14,407 bases of DNA from Gammaproteobacteria bacterium (GCA_009843625.1 VYDD01000264.1:1-14407), one strand, 5' to 3'; numbered from the stretch's first letter, positions 1 to 8,300 are shown. Numbers and translations are program-made. Notes: generated by a model from the sequence alone, not told the origin.

Positions 1-1323
1 ACCCCCGACCCCGCGTTCGCGCACCGCCTGTGCGACCACCTGGTCGAAGCGGGCGCCCGCCTGCACGAGCGTCGCACCGACTCGCTGGTAACGTCGCTGG
101 GGCGCGCCGGGGCGCGCTTTCTGGATCCCGCCGACCCGATCCGCCAAGCGGCGCTCGACCTGCTGCCCGCCGCCGCCGGGCTTTCCACCGCCATGGCCCG
201 GGAGGTCCTGGACGGGATGGCGCGCGACTGGACCGCCGACCGCCTGGCGCAACTGGTGCGCGCGCAGTTCCCCGACCCGGCGGTGCTGGACGGCTTCCGG
301 CCGGGGCCCGGCGGGTCGCGGGTGCGGGCGTTCGGCCACCGCCTGATCGTGCAGGTGGGCGCGGGCAACGTGGCCGGCGTGTCGGTCGGAGGGGTGGCGC
401 GGGCACTCCTGGCGCGCTCGCCGGTGCTCCTCAAGCCCGGCCTCCACGACGCCGTGCTGCCTGTGCTCTACGCCCGCGCCCTGGCCGACTGCGACCCGGG
501 GCTGGCGGCCAGCCTGGCCGTGCTCTACTGGCCGGGAGGCGCCGACACGATGGAAGGCGAGGTGCTCCCCCGTGCCGGCCTGGTGGTGGTGTACGGCGGC
601 GCCGACACTGTGGCGGCCGTGCGTGCCCGCCTCCCCGCCACCACTCCCCTGGTGGCGTACTCCCACCGGGTCGGCGTCGCCCTGGTCGGCCGGGAGGCGC
701 TCGCCACGGGGCGGGCGGACCGAACCGCCATGGACGCCGCGCGCGCCGTAGCCACATTCGACCAGCGGGGCTGCGTTTCCCCCCATCTCTTCTGGGTGGA
801 GGAGGGCGGCGCGCTCACCCCCGCCGAGTGGGCCGCCCGCCTGGCCGCCGCCATGGCCGCGCTCGAGCGGGAGCTCCCCGCCGGCCCCGCTCCCCCGGAG
901 GTCGCGGCAAGGGTGCAGCAGTTGCGCGGCACCTGGGAGCTGAAGCAGGCGGCCGGCGAGGGTACGCGCGTCTTCCGCCCGGCGGGCGCGGAGTGGACGG
1001 TGGCCTACGACCCCGACGCGGCCTTCTCGCCGTCCTGCCTGGGCCGTTTCGCCTGGGTGAAGCCCGTCCCCGACCTGGAGCGAGTCGCGGGGCTGCTCGC
1101 GGGACTGCGCCCGTTTCTGCAGACCGCCGGGCTGTGCGGGGCCGGAGCGCGCGCCGCCTCGCTGGTCGAACAGCTCGGAGCGGCGGGGGTTACCCGGGTG
1201 GCCTCGCTAAGGCGGATGGCATGGCCGCCCGCCTGGTGGCACCACGACGGCGGCGATCCCCTGCGGGCACTCGTCCGCTGGGTCGACTGGGAAGTGGAGC
1301 AGGAGCCCCGCGCCTCGGGCTAG
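1..1323 (+). CDS. LuxC-like acyl-CoA reductase (5' partial)
   Basis: Reads open from the first base, so the true start lies before the window; 440 codons are visible. The ATG at 193 is internal, because the residues before it already match the LuxC-family N-terminal region (pattern of FLDP-DPIR then a leucine-rich stretch). The family is an aldehyde-dehydrogenase-fold enzyme that reduces acyl-CoA or acyl-enzyme to a fatty aldehyde using NADPH. Visible signatures, counted from the first codon in the window: a nucleotide-binding segment VGAGNVAGVSVGG around 119-131, SPVLLKPG with Lys145, and the catalytic-cysteine motif DQRGCVSP with Cys258. The C-terminus ends normally. Its TAG stop shares bases with the stop of the convergent AbrB-like gene. 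LuxC-type enzymes often sit beside an acyl-protein synthetase, which could lie upstream outside the window; the physiological substrate is unknown. Confidence 0.85.
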   Translation, partial: TPDPAFAHRLCDHLVEAGARLHERRTDSLVTSLGRAGARFLDPADPIRQAALDLLPAAAGLSTAMAREVLDGMARDWTADRLAQLVRAQFPDPAVLDGFRPGPGGSRVRAFGHRLIVQVGAGNVAGVSVGGVARALLARSPVLLKPGLHDAVLPVLYARALADCDPGLAASLAVLYWPGGADTMEGEVLPRAGLVVVYGGADTVAAVRARLPATTPLVAYSHRVGVALVGREALATGRADRTAMDAARAVATFDQRGCVSPHLFWVEEGGALTPAEWAARLAAAMAALERELPAGPAPPEVAARVQQLRGTWELKQAAGEGTRVFRPAGAEWTVAYDPDAAFSPSCLGRFAWVKPVPDLERVAGLLAGLRPFLQTAGLCGAGARAASLVEQLGAAGVTRVASLRRMAWPPAWWHHDGGDPLRALVRWVDWEVEQEPRASG

Positions 1324-1508
1324 TCTTCCGGCTGGTCCTCCGAGCGCCAGACAACCAGCTGACGCGACCCGTTCGAAGCCTCCACCCTCACCCGCAGCAT
1401 GTCCCCCTCCACGATGCCGAGTTCGTCGCGCATCTCCTGGGGGATGGTGATCCTGCCCCCAACTCCCACGACAACGTCGCCGTAGTACAGCGAGCGATAG
1501 ATGGCCAT
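1320..1508 (-). CDS. AbrB/SpoVT-type DNA-binding protein
   Basis: A 62-residue protein with the swapped-hairpin AbrB-like fold signature: VGGRITIPQEMRDELGI (about residues 16-32), followed by EGDMLRVRVE and a final beta strand QLVVW. Such proteins are small dimeric DNA-binding regulators or antitoxins. No toxin (PIN, MazF-like) frame lies next to it, so it looks solitary. The start at 1508 is preceded by AGGGA about six bases upstream, a usable ribosome-binding site. The stop codon (1322-1320) overlaps the stop of the convergent acyl-CoA reductase gene by a shared CTAG, giving a 4-base overlap of the two coding regions. What it regulates cannot be read from the sequence; autoregulation through its 240-base upstream spacer is a reasonable inference. 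Confidence 0.75.
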   Translation of the reverse strand: MAIYRSLYYGDVVVGVGGRITIPQEMRDELGIVEGDMLRVRVEASNGSRQLVVWRSEDQPED

Positions 1509-1748
1509 GGCTTTCCCTGTGGTTGGAATCGAATCAAGACCGGAAGTGGTTTCCCGGGTGTGGCCTTGCGGGGCAGGGCCCGAAGGGCGGCCGTCCCGGG
1601 CCGGAACGTTGGCGCAAGCCCATCTTCCAACTTAGAGAGAACGCAAGACCTTTGCACAGGGCTTCAGCCGGCATTCCCCGGATTCCGCATCCCGCCGGCC
1701 CGCCTGCCTGAAGCCGGGCGATGGGTGCGGCAACCCCGAAGAGGCCCC
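1509..1748. other. Intergenic spacer upstream of the AbrB-like gene
   Basis: No credible gene here. It separates the minus-strand GWxTD gene (stop at 1749) from the minus-strand AbrB-like gene (start 1508). It contains an inverted repeat GGCCCG (1577-1582) / CGGGCC (1597-1602) with a 14-base loop. A second one, CCCCGA (1734-1739) / TCGGGG (1752-1757), encloses the GWxTD stop codon and may help end transcription, though no T-run follows. Both are short and could be chance in DNA this GC-rich. Confidence 0.5.
1628..1634 (-). promoter_or_regulatory. Possible -10 element for the AbrB-like gene
   Basis: On the minus strand the sequence reads TAAGTTG in an unusually AT-rich patch of the spacer, about 120 bases before the AbrB-like start. 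It fits the TAnnTTG pattern also present in the actA promoter candidate (TAACTTG). No good -35 hexamer was found 16-18 bases upstream, only a weak TGTGCA at 18. This is tentative. Confidence 0.2.
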
Positions 1749-4055
1749 TTATCGGGGGTCGTCCTCGGGCCTGCGGATGGTAAGCTCGCGCTCGACGCTC
1801 ACGGAGGCGCCGGTGGTCCGGTCGGTGATGGCGATGATGAGCCGGTGCGCCCCCTCCCCGGCTTCATCGGCGGAGACGGAGAAATACTCGGGCACGACTC
1901 CGTCGACGGGCTCGACGTTGCGCACGAAGCGGACGGCCAGGTCGCCGTCCGCGCCACCTATCAGGTTGCCCAGCGAGCGCAGGAGGCGCGCGCCCACGCT
2001 GCGCCGCTCAGCATCCTGCAGCGTCACCTCCACGGTGTACTCCGACGAGCCCATGAAGTCGGTGGTCAGCCCGTAGATCTCCATGTAGACATGGATGTCG
2101 TCGTCCGCGTCGAAGACCAGGTCGCGCGAGGCGCCGATGGCGAAGTCGCGCCATCCGCCGGGCTGCTCGACACGCGGAATCACCCCGCCGGCGAGGACCA
2201 GGTCGGAGGTGGACAGGCCCACGCGCCGTACCGGAATGGCGGTGATCGTCCCCCGGTTGCGCGCGGCCACGCGGGATTCCGCCGCCAGCCCCTCGAGCGA
2301 GTATTCGAAGGTTCCGCGCGGCAACTCGAAGGTGAACAGAACGTTGCCCGTGTCTTCGGCCCTTACCGCGTGCGCCACGCTGGCCGAGTCCTCGTAGCTC
2401 CGGTTGAACAGGAACATGCCGACGCGCACGGAATCGCCCTCGAACAGATTGAAGGAGTCCGGATCGGCGCGCAGGAAGGCCAGCACCTCCACCTGCCCCG
2501 GAGCGGCACCCCGGAAGCGGGCGATCTGCGCGGGGATCTCCGTCCAGCGGTTGACGGCACGGCTCTCGAAGGTGGTGGTGGCCTCGGTCTCGCTGACCTG
2601 GCGCAGGTACTGTCCCGTGTTCGCGTCGAAGTCGAAGCCGACCCGGCTGTACCCGAGCTCCCGGTGGAACACGAAGCTGGGCACCTCCAGCCGGTAGTTC
2701 CAGAAGATCCACCGCCCGGTGGCGCTGGCACCGGCCCGCTGGGCCGCGCCTCCGAGCCCGGTGCCGGTCCCGTCCTGCCGCAGCATCCAGATGTTCGCAG
2801 GGAGCCCGTAGCGTATGAGAACCTGGCCCCGGTCGCTGCTCCAGCCTGGCAGACGCCGCTCGGGATCTCCGAAGGCCAACTCCGCGTGGGTGACGCGCGC
2901 GATGTGCTCCATCGCCCGCTCGTTTTCCGGAATCAGGAAGAGCGGATCGGACTTGGCCCACAGGATGCGCTCGTATTCCCGTGCGTTGCCCGGCTCGAGC
3001 CGCTGGTATTCGGCCGCGTCCTCCTCGTTCAGGAGGTAGGAGACGTTGTCGTAGGGGGCTCGCTCGGCCGAGGGCATGAGGGCGAGGCCGGTGTCGAAGG
3101 CATTGCGGGCGGCGGTCCAGTCCAGCGCCTCGTAGAACGCCAGCCCGAGGAAGATGTGCGCGTAGGGGTCGTCGGGGTTCACCTCGGCAAGGCGTTGCGC
3201 CTCGGTCGCCATGTCCTCGAAACGGCCTTGGCGATGGAGCAGCGCGAGCAGTCCGCGGGCGGCCTGCGGGTGGTCCGGCACGTACGACAGAGCAGCCCGG
3301 TAGTGGGCTTCGATGCGCGGCGGGTAGTCCACGTCCCGGTCGCTCGCGCGCCCCGCGCGGGCCAGTTGGCCGTTGAAGGTGCCCGGTTCCGTGTAGTTGA
3401 GGCAGAAGGCCTGGACCCCGGCGGGACAGCGCGTCGATCCCGCGTACTCGTCGGTCCCCAGCGACCCGTCCCGCCGCCATCCGGCGGGCAGGAAGACCAG
3501 ATGCTCGAAGTCCTCCATCTCCTCGGTGAGGATGCGCGCCAGCACAAAGTGCGACTGGGCCAGGACCCGTGGTTCCACGGCGCGGCTGCCCTCGGACGCC
3601 ACCGTGCGCTCCAGAATCCTGCGCGAGTCCACGCGCATGAACTGGCGCCGCCTGAGCAGCGCCATCTCCAGCAGCACGCCTGCGTCCTCGTGGAGTCCCT
3701 CGTACGCCTCCTCAAGCAGTGCTTCCGCCTCCATCCGCTGCCTGAAGTCGGTCTCTCCCAGGGGCGCGGTGCGCGCCAGCAGCGTGCCCAGGGCGAAGGC
3801 GATGTGGGGATCCCGGTCGTCTTCCTCGCGAGCGGTGCGCAGCAGCCCGAGCGCGGCGGTCGTGTCGCCTGCTTCGAGCAGGCTCGTGGCCCGGGCCACG
3901 GCGCGCGGTACCGGAGCTGCCTGCACGGACGGCTCCTGCGGCGCAGGTGCCGCGGGCAGGACGAGATTCGCGGAAGCAGAGGCGGGTACGGGCACTACCA
4001 GAACCCACGTCAGCCACGCCAAGATACCGCGGGGCCCCCGAAGCGACCGGCTCAA
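1749..4055 (-). CDS. Exported TPR and GWxTD-domain protein
   Basis: A 768-residue protein if started at the TTG at 4055. That start gives a clean Sec signal peptide: basic RSLRGPRG, hydrophobic ILAWLTWVLVV, and a likely cleavage after ASASA near residue 29. No ATG is available before residue 100; a second TTG a few codons in (ILAW) is the alternative. Residues about 50-300 contain tetratricopeptide-like helix pairs, for example the stretch with PDHPQAARGLLALLHRQGRF and the following NPDDPYAHIFLGLAFYEALD. The motif GWSSDRGQVLIRYG at 404-417 is the hallmark of the GWxTD domain, with Ser in place of Thr. The C-terminal 300 residues are beta-rich with repeated surface-protein-like strands. GWxTD proteins are common in Gemmatimonadota and Acidobacteria; their function is not established. 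The gene starts 5 bases after the stop of the 97-residue gene upstream and has no clear Shine-Dalgarno, so translation is probably coupled to it. Confidence 0.8.
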   Translation of the reverse strand: MSRSLRGPRGILAWLTWVLVVPVPASASANLVLPAAPAPQEPSVQAAPVPRAVARATSLLEAGDTTAALGLLRTAREEDDRDPHIAFALGTLLARTAPLGETDFRQRMEAEALLEEAYEGLHEDAGVLLEMALLRRRQFMRVDSRRILERTVASEGSRAVEPRVLAQSHFVLARILTEEMEDFEHLVFLPAGWRRDGSLGTDEYAGSTRCPAGVQAFCLNYTEPGTFNGQLARAGRASDRDVDYPPRIEAHYRAALSYVPDHPQAARGLLALLHRQGRFEDMATEAQRLAEVNPDDPYAHIFLGLAFYEALDWTAARNAFDTGLALMPSAERAPYDNVSYLLNEEDAAEYQRLEPGNAREYERILWAKSDPLFLIPENERAMEHIARVTHAELAFGDPERRLPGWSSDRGQVLIRYGLPANIWMLRQDGTGTGLGGAAQRAGASATGRWIFWNYRLEVPSFVFHRELGYSRVGFDFDANTGQYLRQVSETEATTTFESRAVNRWTEIPAQIARFRGAAPGQVEVLAFLRADPDSFNLFEGDSVRVGMFLFNRSYEDSASVAHAVRAEDTGNVLFTFELPRGTFEYSLEGLAAESRVAARNRGTITAIPVRRVGLSTSDLVLAGGVIPRVEQPGGWRDFAIGASRDLVFDADDDIHVYMEIYGLTTDFMGSSEYTVEVTLQDAERRSVGARLLRSLGNLIGGADGDLAVRFVRNVEPVDGVVPEYFSVSADEAGEGAHRLIIAITDRTTGASVSVERELTIRRPEDDPR

Positions 4056-4060
4056 GGCTG

Positions 4061-4354
4061 TCAGGGAAGAATGGACCGGAGCAGCGCTTCCAGTTGATGG
4101 CGCCTGAAGCTCTGCGCCTTTTCCACCGCGAGCTCGTACGATTCCTCGACAAAAATGGCCGCGGTTTGCGCGGCGTCCCCGGATTCGCCATCGGCCGGCG
4201 AATAGACGAGCTTCGCCCGGCACGGCTCCCCGCTCGCGGAGCGCTTGGTCTCGAATTCGAGATAGACGTCCCAGATTCGATTCTGGTACGTGATGGTGGC
4301 GAGGTGCTGGCCCGGCATGGGCCTCAGGTCGGAGGGTACCGCAGGGTCGATCAT
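4061..4354 (-). CDS. Hypothetical protein, 97 residues
   Basis: I do not recognise a family. The protein reads like a small alpha/beta domain: strands LATITYQNRIWDVYLEFE (about 18-35) and CRAKLVYSPAD, then a long helix running through EESYELAVEKAQSFRRHQLEALLRSIL to the C-terminus. It has no signal peptide or membrane segment, so it is probably cytoplasmic. It is the first gene of a minus-strand pair, with the exported GWxTD protein starting 5 bases downstream. ATG 4354 is chosen; an ATG at 4318 (residue 13) is possible, since the first dozen residues are not clearly structured. No strong Shine-Dalgarno precedes either start. Codon use and the compact overlap-like spacing argue it is real. Confidence 0.6.
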   Translation of the reverse strand: MIDPAVPSDLRPMPGQHLATITYQNRIWDVYLEFETKRSASGEPCRAKLVYSPADGESGDAAQTAAIFVEESYELAVEKAQSFRRHQLEALLRSILP

Positions 4355-4364
4355 GGTGGCTTAC

Positions 4365-4370
4365 ATTATC
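4365..4370 (-). promoter_or_regulatory. Possible -10 box of the 97-residue gene
   Basis: The minus strand reads GATAAT, five of six matches to TATAAT, in a local AT-rich patch ending 10 bases before the ATG at 4354. If real, the transcript would start within a few bases of the ATG, giving a leaderless or nearly leaderless message. No good -35 box is visible. Confidence 0.3.
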
Positions 4371-4590
4371 ATCCGTGGACCCGGAAATCCAGCGCCCCGA
4401 CCCCGGCGAGTCAGTCACTGCGGGCGCTCTCCCGCGCGTGTCTCGTTGCGGGCTCCGTCGCGTGTTCCGCCATGGTGAAGCGGTCATCCTGCAGCAGCCT
4501 CCTCGGGCGGGGCTCGTGCATCCGTTCCGTGACTGTTCTTTCGCGAACGGCGGTCTCCGGGTTCCAACCGATCCACTCGACGCGGTTCCG

Positions 4591-4619
4591 TTGACGCTCG
4601 CCACCGGTGCCCCTAACTT
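4591..4619 (+). promoter_or_regulatory. Candidate promoter of the act operon
   Basis: TTGACG (4591-4596), five of six matches to the sigma70 -35 box, is followed by a 17-base spacer and TAACTT (4614-4619), which keeps the key first T, second A and last T of the -10 box. It lies about 100 bases before the actA ATG, so the mRNA would have a leader of roughly 90-95 bases. The position and exact spacing support it; nothing experimental does. Confidence 0.45.
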
Positions 4620-4719
4620 GCGGCCCGAACCACATGGGCCGCGTGTCTCCGTCGCCGCCGGATGCGAACGGCGCGAACCATTCCCTCGAACCTCCACACG
4701 CCAAGGAACCGCGCGCTTC

Positions 4720-5292
4720 ATGAAGGGACAGCGGACTGCCGCTCTGGCCGGAGTCGTCGCGACGCTCGGCGCCCTCGCCTTCGTTCAGGAGGGCGACACC
4801 CCCCAGGAGAGCCCCGATGCCGCCGCCGAGACGGCGGCTGTGGAACCGGATCCGCGGGCGCAGCCCATCGCCTTCCCGCACGACATTCACGCCGGCGAGT
4901 TCGGCATCGACTGTCAGTATTGCCACTTCTCCGCCGAGCGTTCGGTCGACGCGGGCATCCCCCCGGTTGCCACCTGCCAGGGTTGCCACCTGGTGGTCCA
5001 GGGCCGCAACAATCCGGAGGAAGTGGCCAAGGTGCGCGACTATGCCCAGCGCCAGGAAGCGATTCCGTGGGTGCGCATCTACAAGGTCTCTGACCACGTG
5101 CGCTTCCCGCACATGCGGCACGTCGCGCCCGACGAGTCCGGCGAACCGCTGGTCCAGTGCCAGGAGTGCCACGGCCCGGTGCAGGAGATGGCGGTCATCG
5201 AGGCGGTGAACCAGCCGCTCTCCATGGGATGGTGCGTGCAGTGCCATGTGGAGCGGGACGTCTCCCGCGACTGCGCGGTATGTCACTACTGA
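4720..5292 (+). CDS. actA: ActA, pentaheme cytochrome c of alternative complex III
   Basis: A 190-residue protein with exactly five CxxCH heme c motifs: CQYCH (65-69), CQGCH (86-90), CQECH (147-151), CVQCH (172-176) and CAVCH (185-189). Additional histidines (H54, H57, H126, H131, H134) are available as distal ligands. The N-terminus has a hydrophobic stretch at residues 7-22 after a basic MKGQR, and no lipobox, fitting an uncleaved signal anchor as known for ActA. It accepts electrons from ActB Fe-S clusters on the periplasmic side and passes them toward ActE or a soluble carrier. The ATG at 4720 is chosen because the signal segment begins there; AGGA lies 12 bases upstream, a rather long spacing. 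It is the first gene of the act operon. Confidence 0.93.
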   Translation: MKGQRTAALAGVVATLGALAFVQEGDTPQESPDAAAETAAVEPDPRAQPIAFPHDIHAGEFGIDCQYCHFSAERSVDAGIPPVATCQGCHLVVQGRNNPEEVAKVRDYAQRQEAIPWVRIYKVSDHVRFPHMRHVAPDESGEPLVQCQECHGPVQEMAVIEAVNQPLSMGWCVQCHVERDVSRDCAVCHY

Positions 5293-5380
5293 GCGAGCGC
5301 GAGTCATGAGCAGCCACCGCCGGAAGCGAGAACGCGAAGCCCATGACAACAAGCGGGAAACAAGTGAGAAGCGAGAACAC

Positions 5381-8300
5381 ATGAGCGGCGGCATCCAGCG
5401 CCGGGACTTCCTGCGGGTGGTGGGCGCATCGGGGGCCGGGGCCACCATGTTCGGCTGCTCCACCGAGAACGTGGAGAAGCTCATCCCGTACGTGGTCCCC
5501 CCCGAGGAGATCACGCCGGGGGTCGCGACCTGGTACGCGTCCGTGTGTGGAGAATGCCCCGCCGGGTGCGGCATCTGGGTGCGCACGCGCGAGGGGCGCG
5601 CGGTGAAGATCGAGGGCAACCCCGAGCATCCCGTCTCGGGAGGCGCGTTGTGCGCGCGCGGGCATTCGTCCCTGCAGGGGCTGTACAACCCCGATCGTCT
5701 CACGGGCCCGATGATGCGCGAGGGGGACGGCTTCGCACCCGTCAGCTGGGAGGACGCCGAGGCGCAGCTCGTCGAGCGGCTGGGCGCGGCGGGCGGGAAC
5801 GTGCTGCTCGTCACCGGGAGCGACGGAGGAGCGCTCGGCCACCTCTTCGATCGCTTCGCGGAGGTGACCGGCGGTACGCGCGTGGAGTACGAGGCGCTGT
5901 CGGAGGCCCCGCTGCGCGCCGCTGCGCGCATCGCCTTCGGACGCGATGTGGTTCCCGCCTACGACTTCGAAGCGGCCCGCTTCGTGCTTTCCTTCGGCGC
6001 CGATTTCCTCGAGACCTGGCTGTCGCCGACGGCGTACGGGCGGGGCTTCGCGCGCACCAGCGCCATCGACCCGATGGGCTCCAAGGGACGCTTCGTCTTC
6101 GTGGCGCCCCGGCTCTCGCTCACGGGCCAGAACGCCGATGAGTGGTTCCCCATCCGCGCGGGATCGGAGGCTTCCGTCGCACTCGCCATGGCCGCGGTGA
6201 TCGCGGGAGACGGGGCCGACGCGGGCCCGTACGCGGATCTGCTGGCCGGTTTCGACCTGGACGCGGCGGCGAACGCGGCGGGGCTCTCGACCGAGGAGAT
6301 CGCGGACCTGGCGCGGCGCTTCGTGGCCGAAGGGCCCGGGCTGGCACTGGGTCCCGGCGTGAGCGGACAGCATCGCGGCTCCACCGGCGCCAACCTGGCC
6401 GTGCTGGTGCTCAACCACGTCGCGGGCAACATCGGCCGCTCCGTGCACCTGGCCCTGCCGGATCAGGCGGCGGCGTCCCCGTCGTACGCGTCGCTCGAAT
6501 CCGCCATCGGCTCGATGCGGGCGGGTGAGGTCTCGGTTGCGCTCGTGCACGGTGCCAACCCTGCCTATTCGCTGCCGCCCGCGGCAGGCTTCGCGGAGGC
6601 GTTCGGTGCCGTGCCGTTCAAGGTGTCCTTCGCCTCGGCGCTCGACGAGACCGCGCGTCTCGCCGACCTGGTCCTTCCCGACACCCATCCGCTGGAATCG
6701 TGGGGAGACTCGCACCCCCGCCCGGGCGTGCACGCGCTCCGGCAGCCGGTCATGAGGCCGGTTCCGCTGTTCGATGCCCGCGCCACCGGAGACGTGCTGC
6801 TCTCCGCGGCCAACACCCTCGGCCAGGACCTGGGCGCCGGCGACTTCCAGGGGTATGTGCGCGCCCGCTGGCAGGAGATGGGGCTCGCGGGAGGCGACGA
6901 CTTCGACGGCTTCTGGCGAGAGGCCCTGCGCCGGGGCGTGGTCTTGTCGGAGACCGGCGAGGAAGAGGACGCCGCGGCGCTGCTCGCCCCGGATCCCGCA
7001 GTCGGGTTCGACGTGCCCTCCCTGGACGGCGACGAGGACGGACTGGCGCTGGTCGTCTACCCGTCGTCCCGCTTCGGTGACGGACGCCAGGCCAACCGCT
7101 CGTGGATGCAGGAGCTCCCCGACCCGGTGAGCAAGATCACCTGGCATTCGTGGCTGGAGGTGCACCCCGCCACGGCCGAGCGACACGGGCTCCGCGAAGG
7201 CGACGTTGTGCGCGTGAGTTCGCCGCACGGCCAGGTGGAACTGCCGGTATGGCCCTACGCGGGCGTGCGCGAGGACGTCGCGGCGGTCGCCATGGGCGGC
7301 GGACACACCGGCTACGGCCGCTTCGCCGACGGCAACGGAGTGAACCCCATGGCGCTGCTCCCGGCCGAGTCCGAGGAGCCTTCCGGGGGGATGGTCCATC
7401 TCGCCACCCGGGTTGCGGTCGAAGCGACCGGGGAGTGGCGCAAGCTCGCGAGCATCCACGGTTCGGGACATACCCAGGAAGACCGCAACATCGCGCCCGC
7501 GGTCGCGCTCGCCGACGTCGGCCAGGCCGAGGACGAGCACGACGAGCACGCGCTCTACGAGCTGCAGGAAGTCGGGGGATTCGTCTCCGTTCCCGCGGAT
7601 GGGGAGCCCGGCGATTTCCCGCTCCCGGGAGCCCGTCACGGCGAATACGACCCGGAGACCACCCCGCGCTGGGCGATGGCGATCGACCTGGACAAGTGCA
7701 CCGGGTGCAGCGCCTGCGTCACCGCCTGCCAGGCCGAGAACAACGTGCCCGTGGTCGGTGAGCAGGAGCTCCTCATGGGCCGCGACATCCAGTGGATGCG
7801 CATCGAAAACTACTTCGAAACGGTGGACGCGTCGCACGTCGGCCCGGTGGACGTGCGCTTCACGCCCATGCTCTGCCAGCACTGCGGCAACGCTCCCTGC
7901 GAGCCGGTGTGCCCGGTGTTCGCGGCCTACCACACGCCCGACGGGCTGAACGCGCAGGTCTACAACCGCTGCGTGGGCACCCGCTACTGCGCCAACAACT
8001 GCCCCTACAAGGTGCGCGTCTTCAACTGGTACGAGTATTCGGACGTCCCCGAGCCCCTGAACTGGCAATACAACCCCGACGTCACCGTGCGGGGCGAGGG
8101 GGTCATGGAGAAATGCACCTTCTGCGTCCAGCGCATCCGCGACGCGGAGAACCACGCGGTGCTGGAGGGACGCACCGTCCCCGATGGGGAAGTGGTGACG
8201 GCGTGCCAGCAGAGCTGCCCGGCCGAGGCCATCGTTTTCGGCAACATCCGGGATCCCAACTCGCGCGTGGCCCAGATCACCGCGAGCGAGCGCTCGTACC

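Larger units (their letters stand above)
4355..4719. other. Divergent intergenic region before the act operon
   Basis: This 365-base gap separates the minus-strand 97-residue gene and plus-strand actA. It contains a candidate actA promoter (4591-4619) and a GATAAT box facing left (4370-4365). There is also an inverted repeat CCGTTC (4522-4527) / GAACGG (4545-4550), whose right arm overlaps the palindrome TTCGCGAA (4540-4547), about 40 bases upstream of the -35 box. No convincing gene lies here; open frames crossing it give low-complexity, arginine/proline-rich translations. Confidence 0.55.

Noticed and set aside
1320..1508. AbrB-like gene as half of a toxin-antitoxin pair
   Set aside because: No toxin-like frame lies next to it on the same strand; neighbours are an acyl-CoA reductase and a GWxTD protein.
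30..4097. A 1355-codon open frame on the plus strand
   Set aside because: It runs across the end of two real genes and antisense to the GWxTD gene; the translation is Arg/Gly/Pro/Ala-rich without domains. High GC removes stop codons from shadow frames.
4375..4719. Upstream extension of the actA frame to an ATG at 4375
   Set aside because: It would bury the signal anchor and swallow the promoter candidate; the translation has no ActA resemblance.
4056..4721. Upstream extension of the GWxTD frame to an ATG at 4721
   Set aside because: It would overlap the 97-residue gene fully and put a signal peptide 220 residues into the protein; the added sequence looks non-coding.
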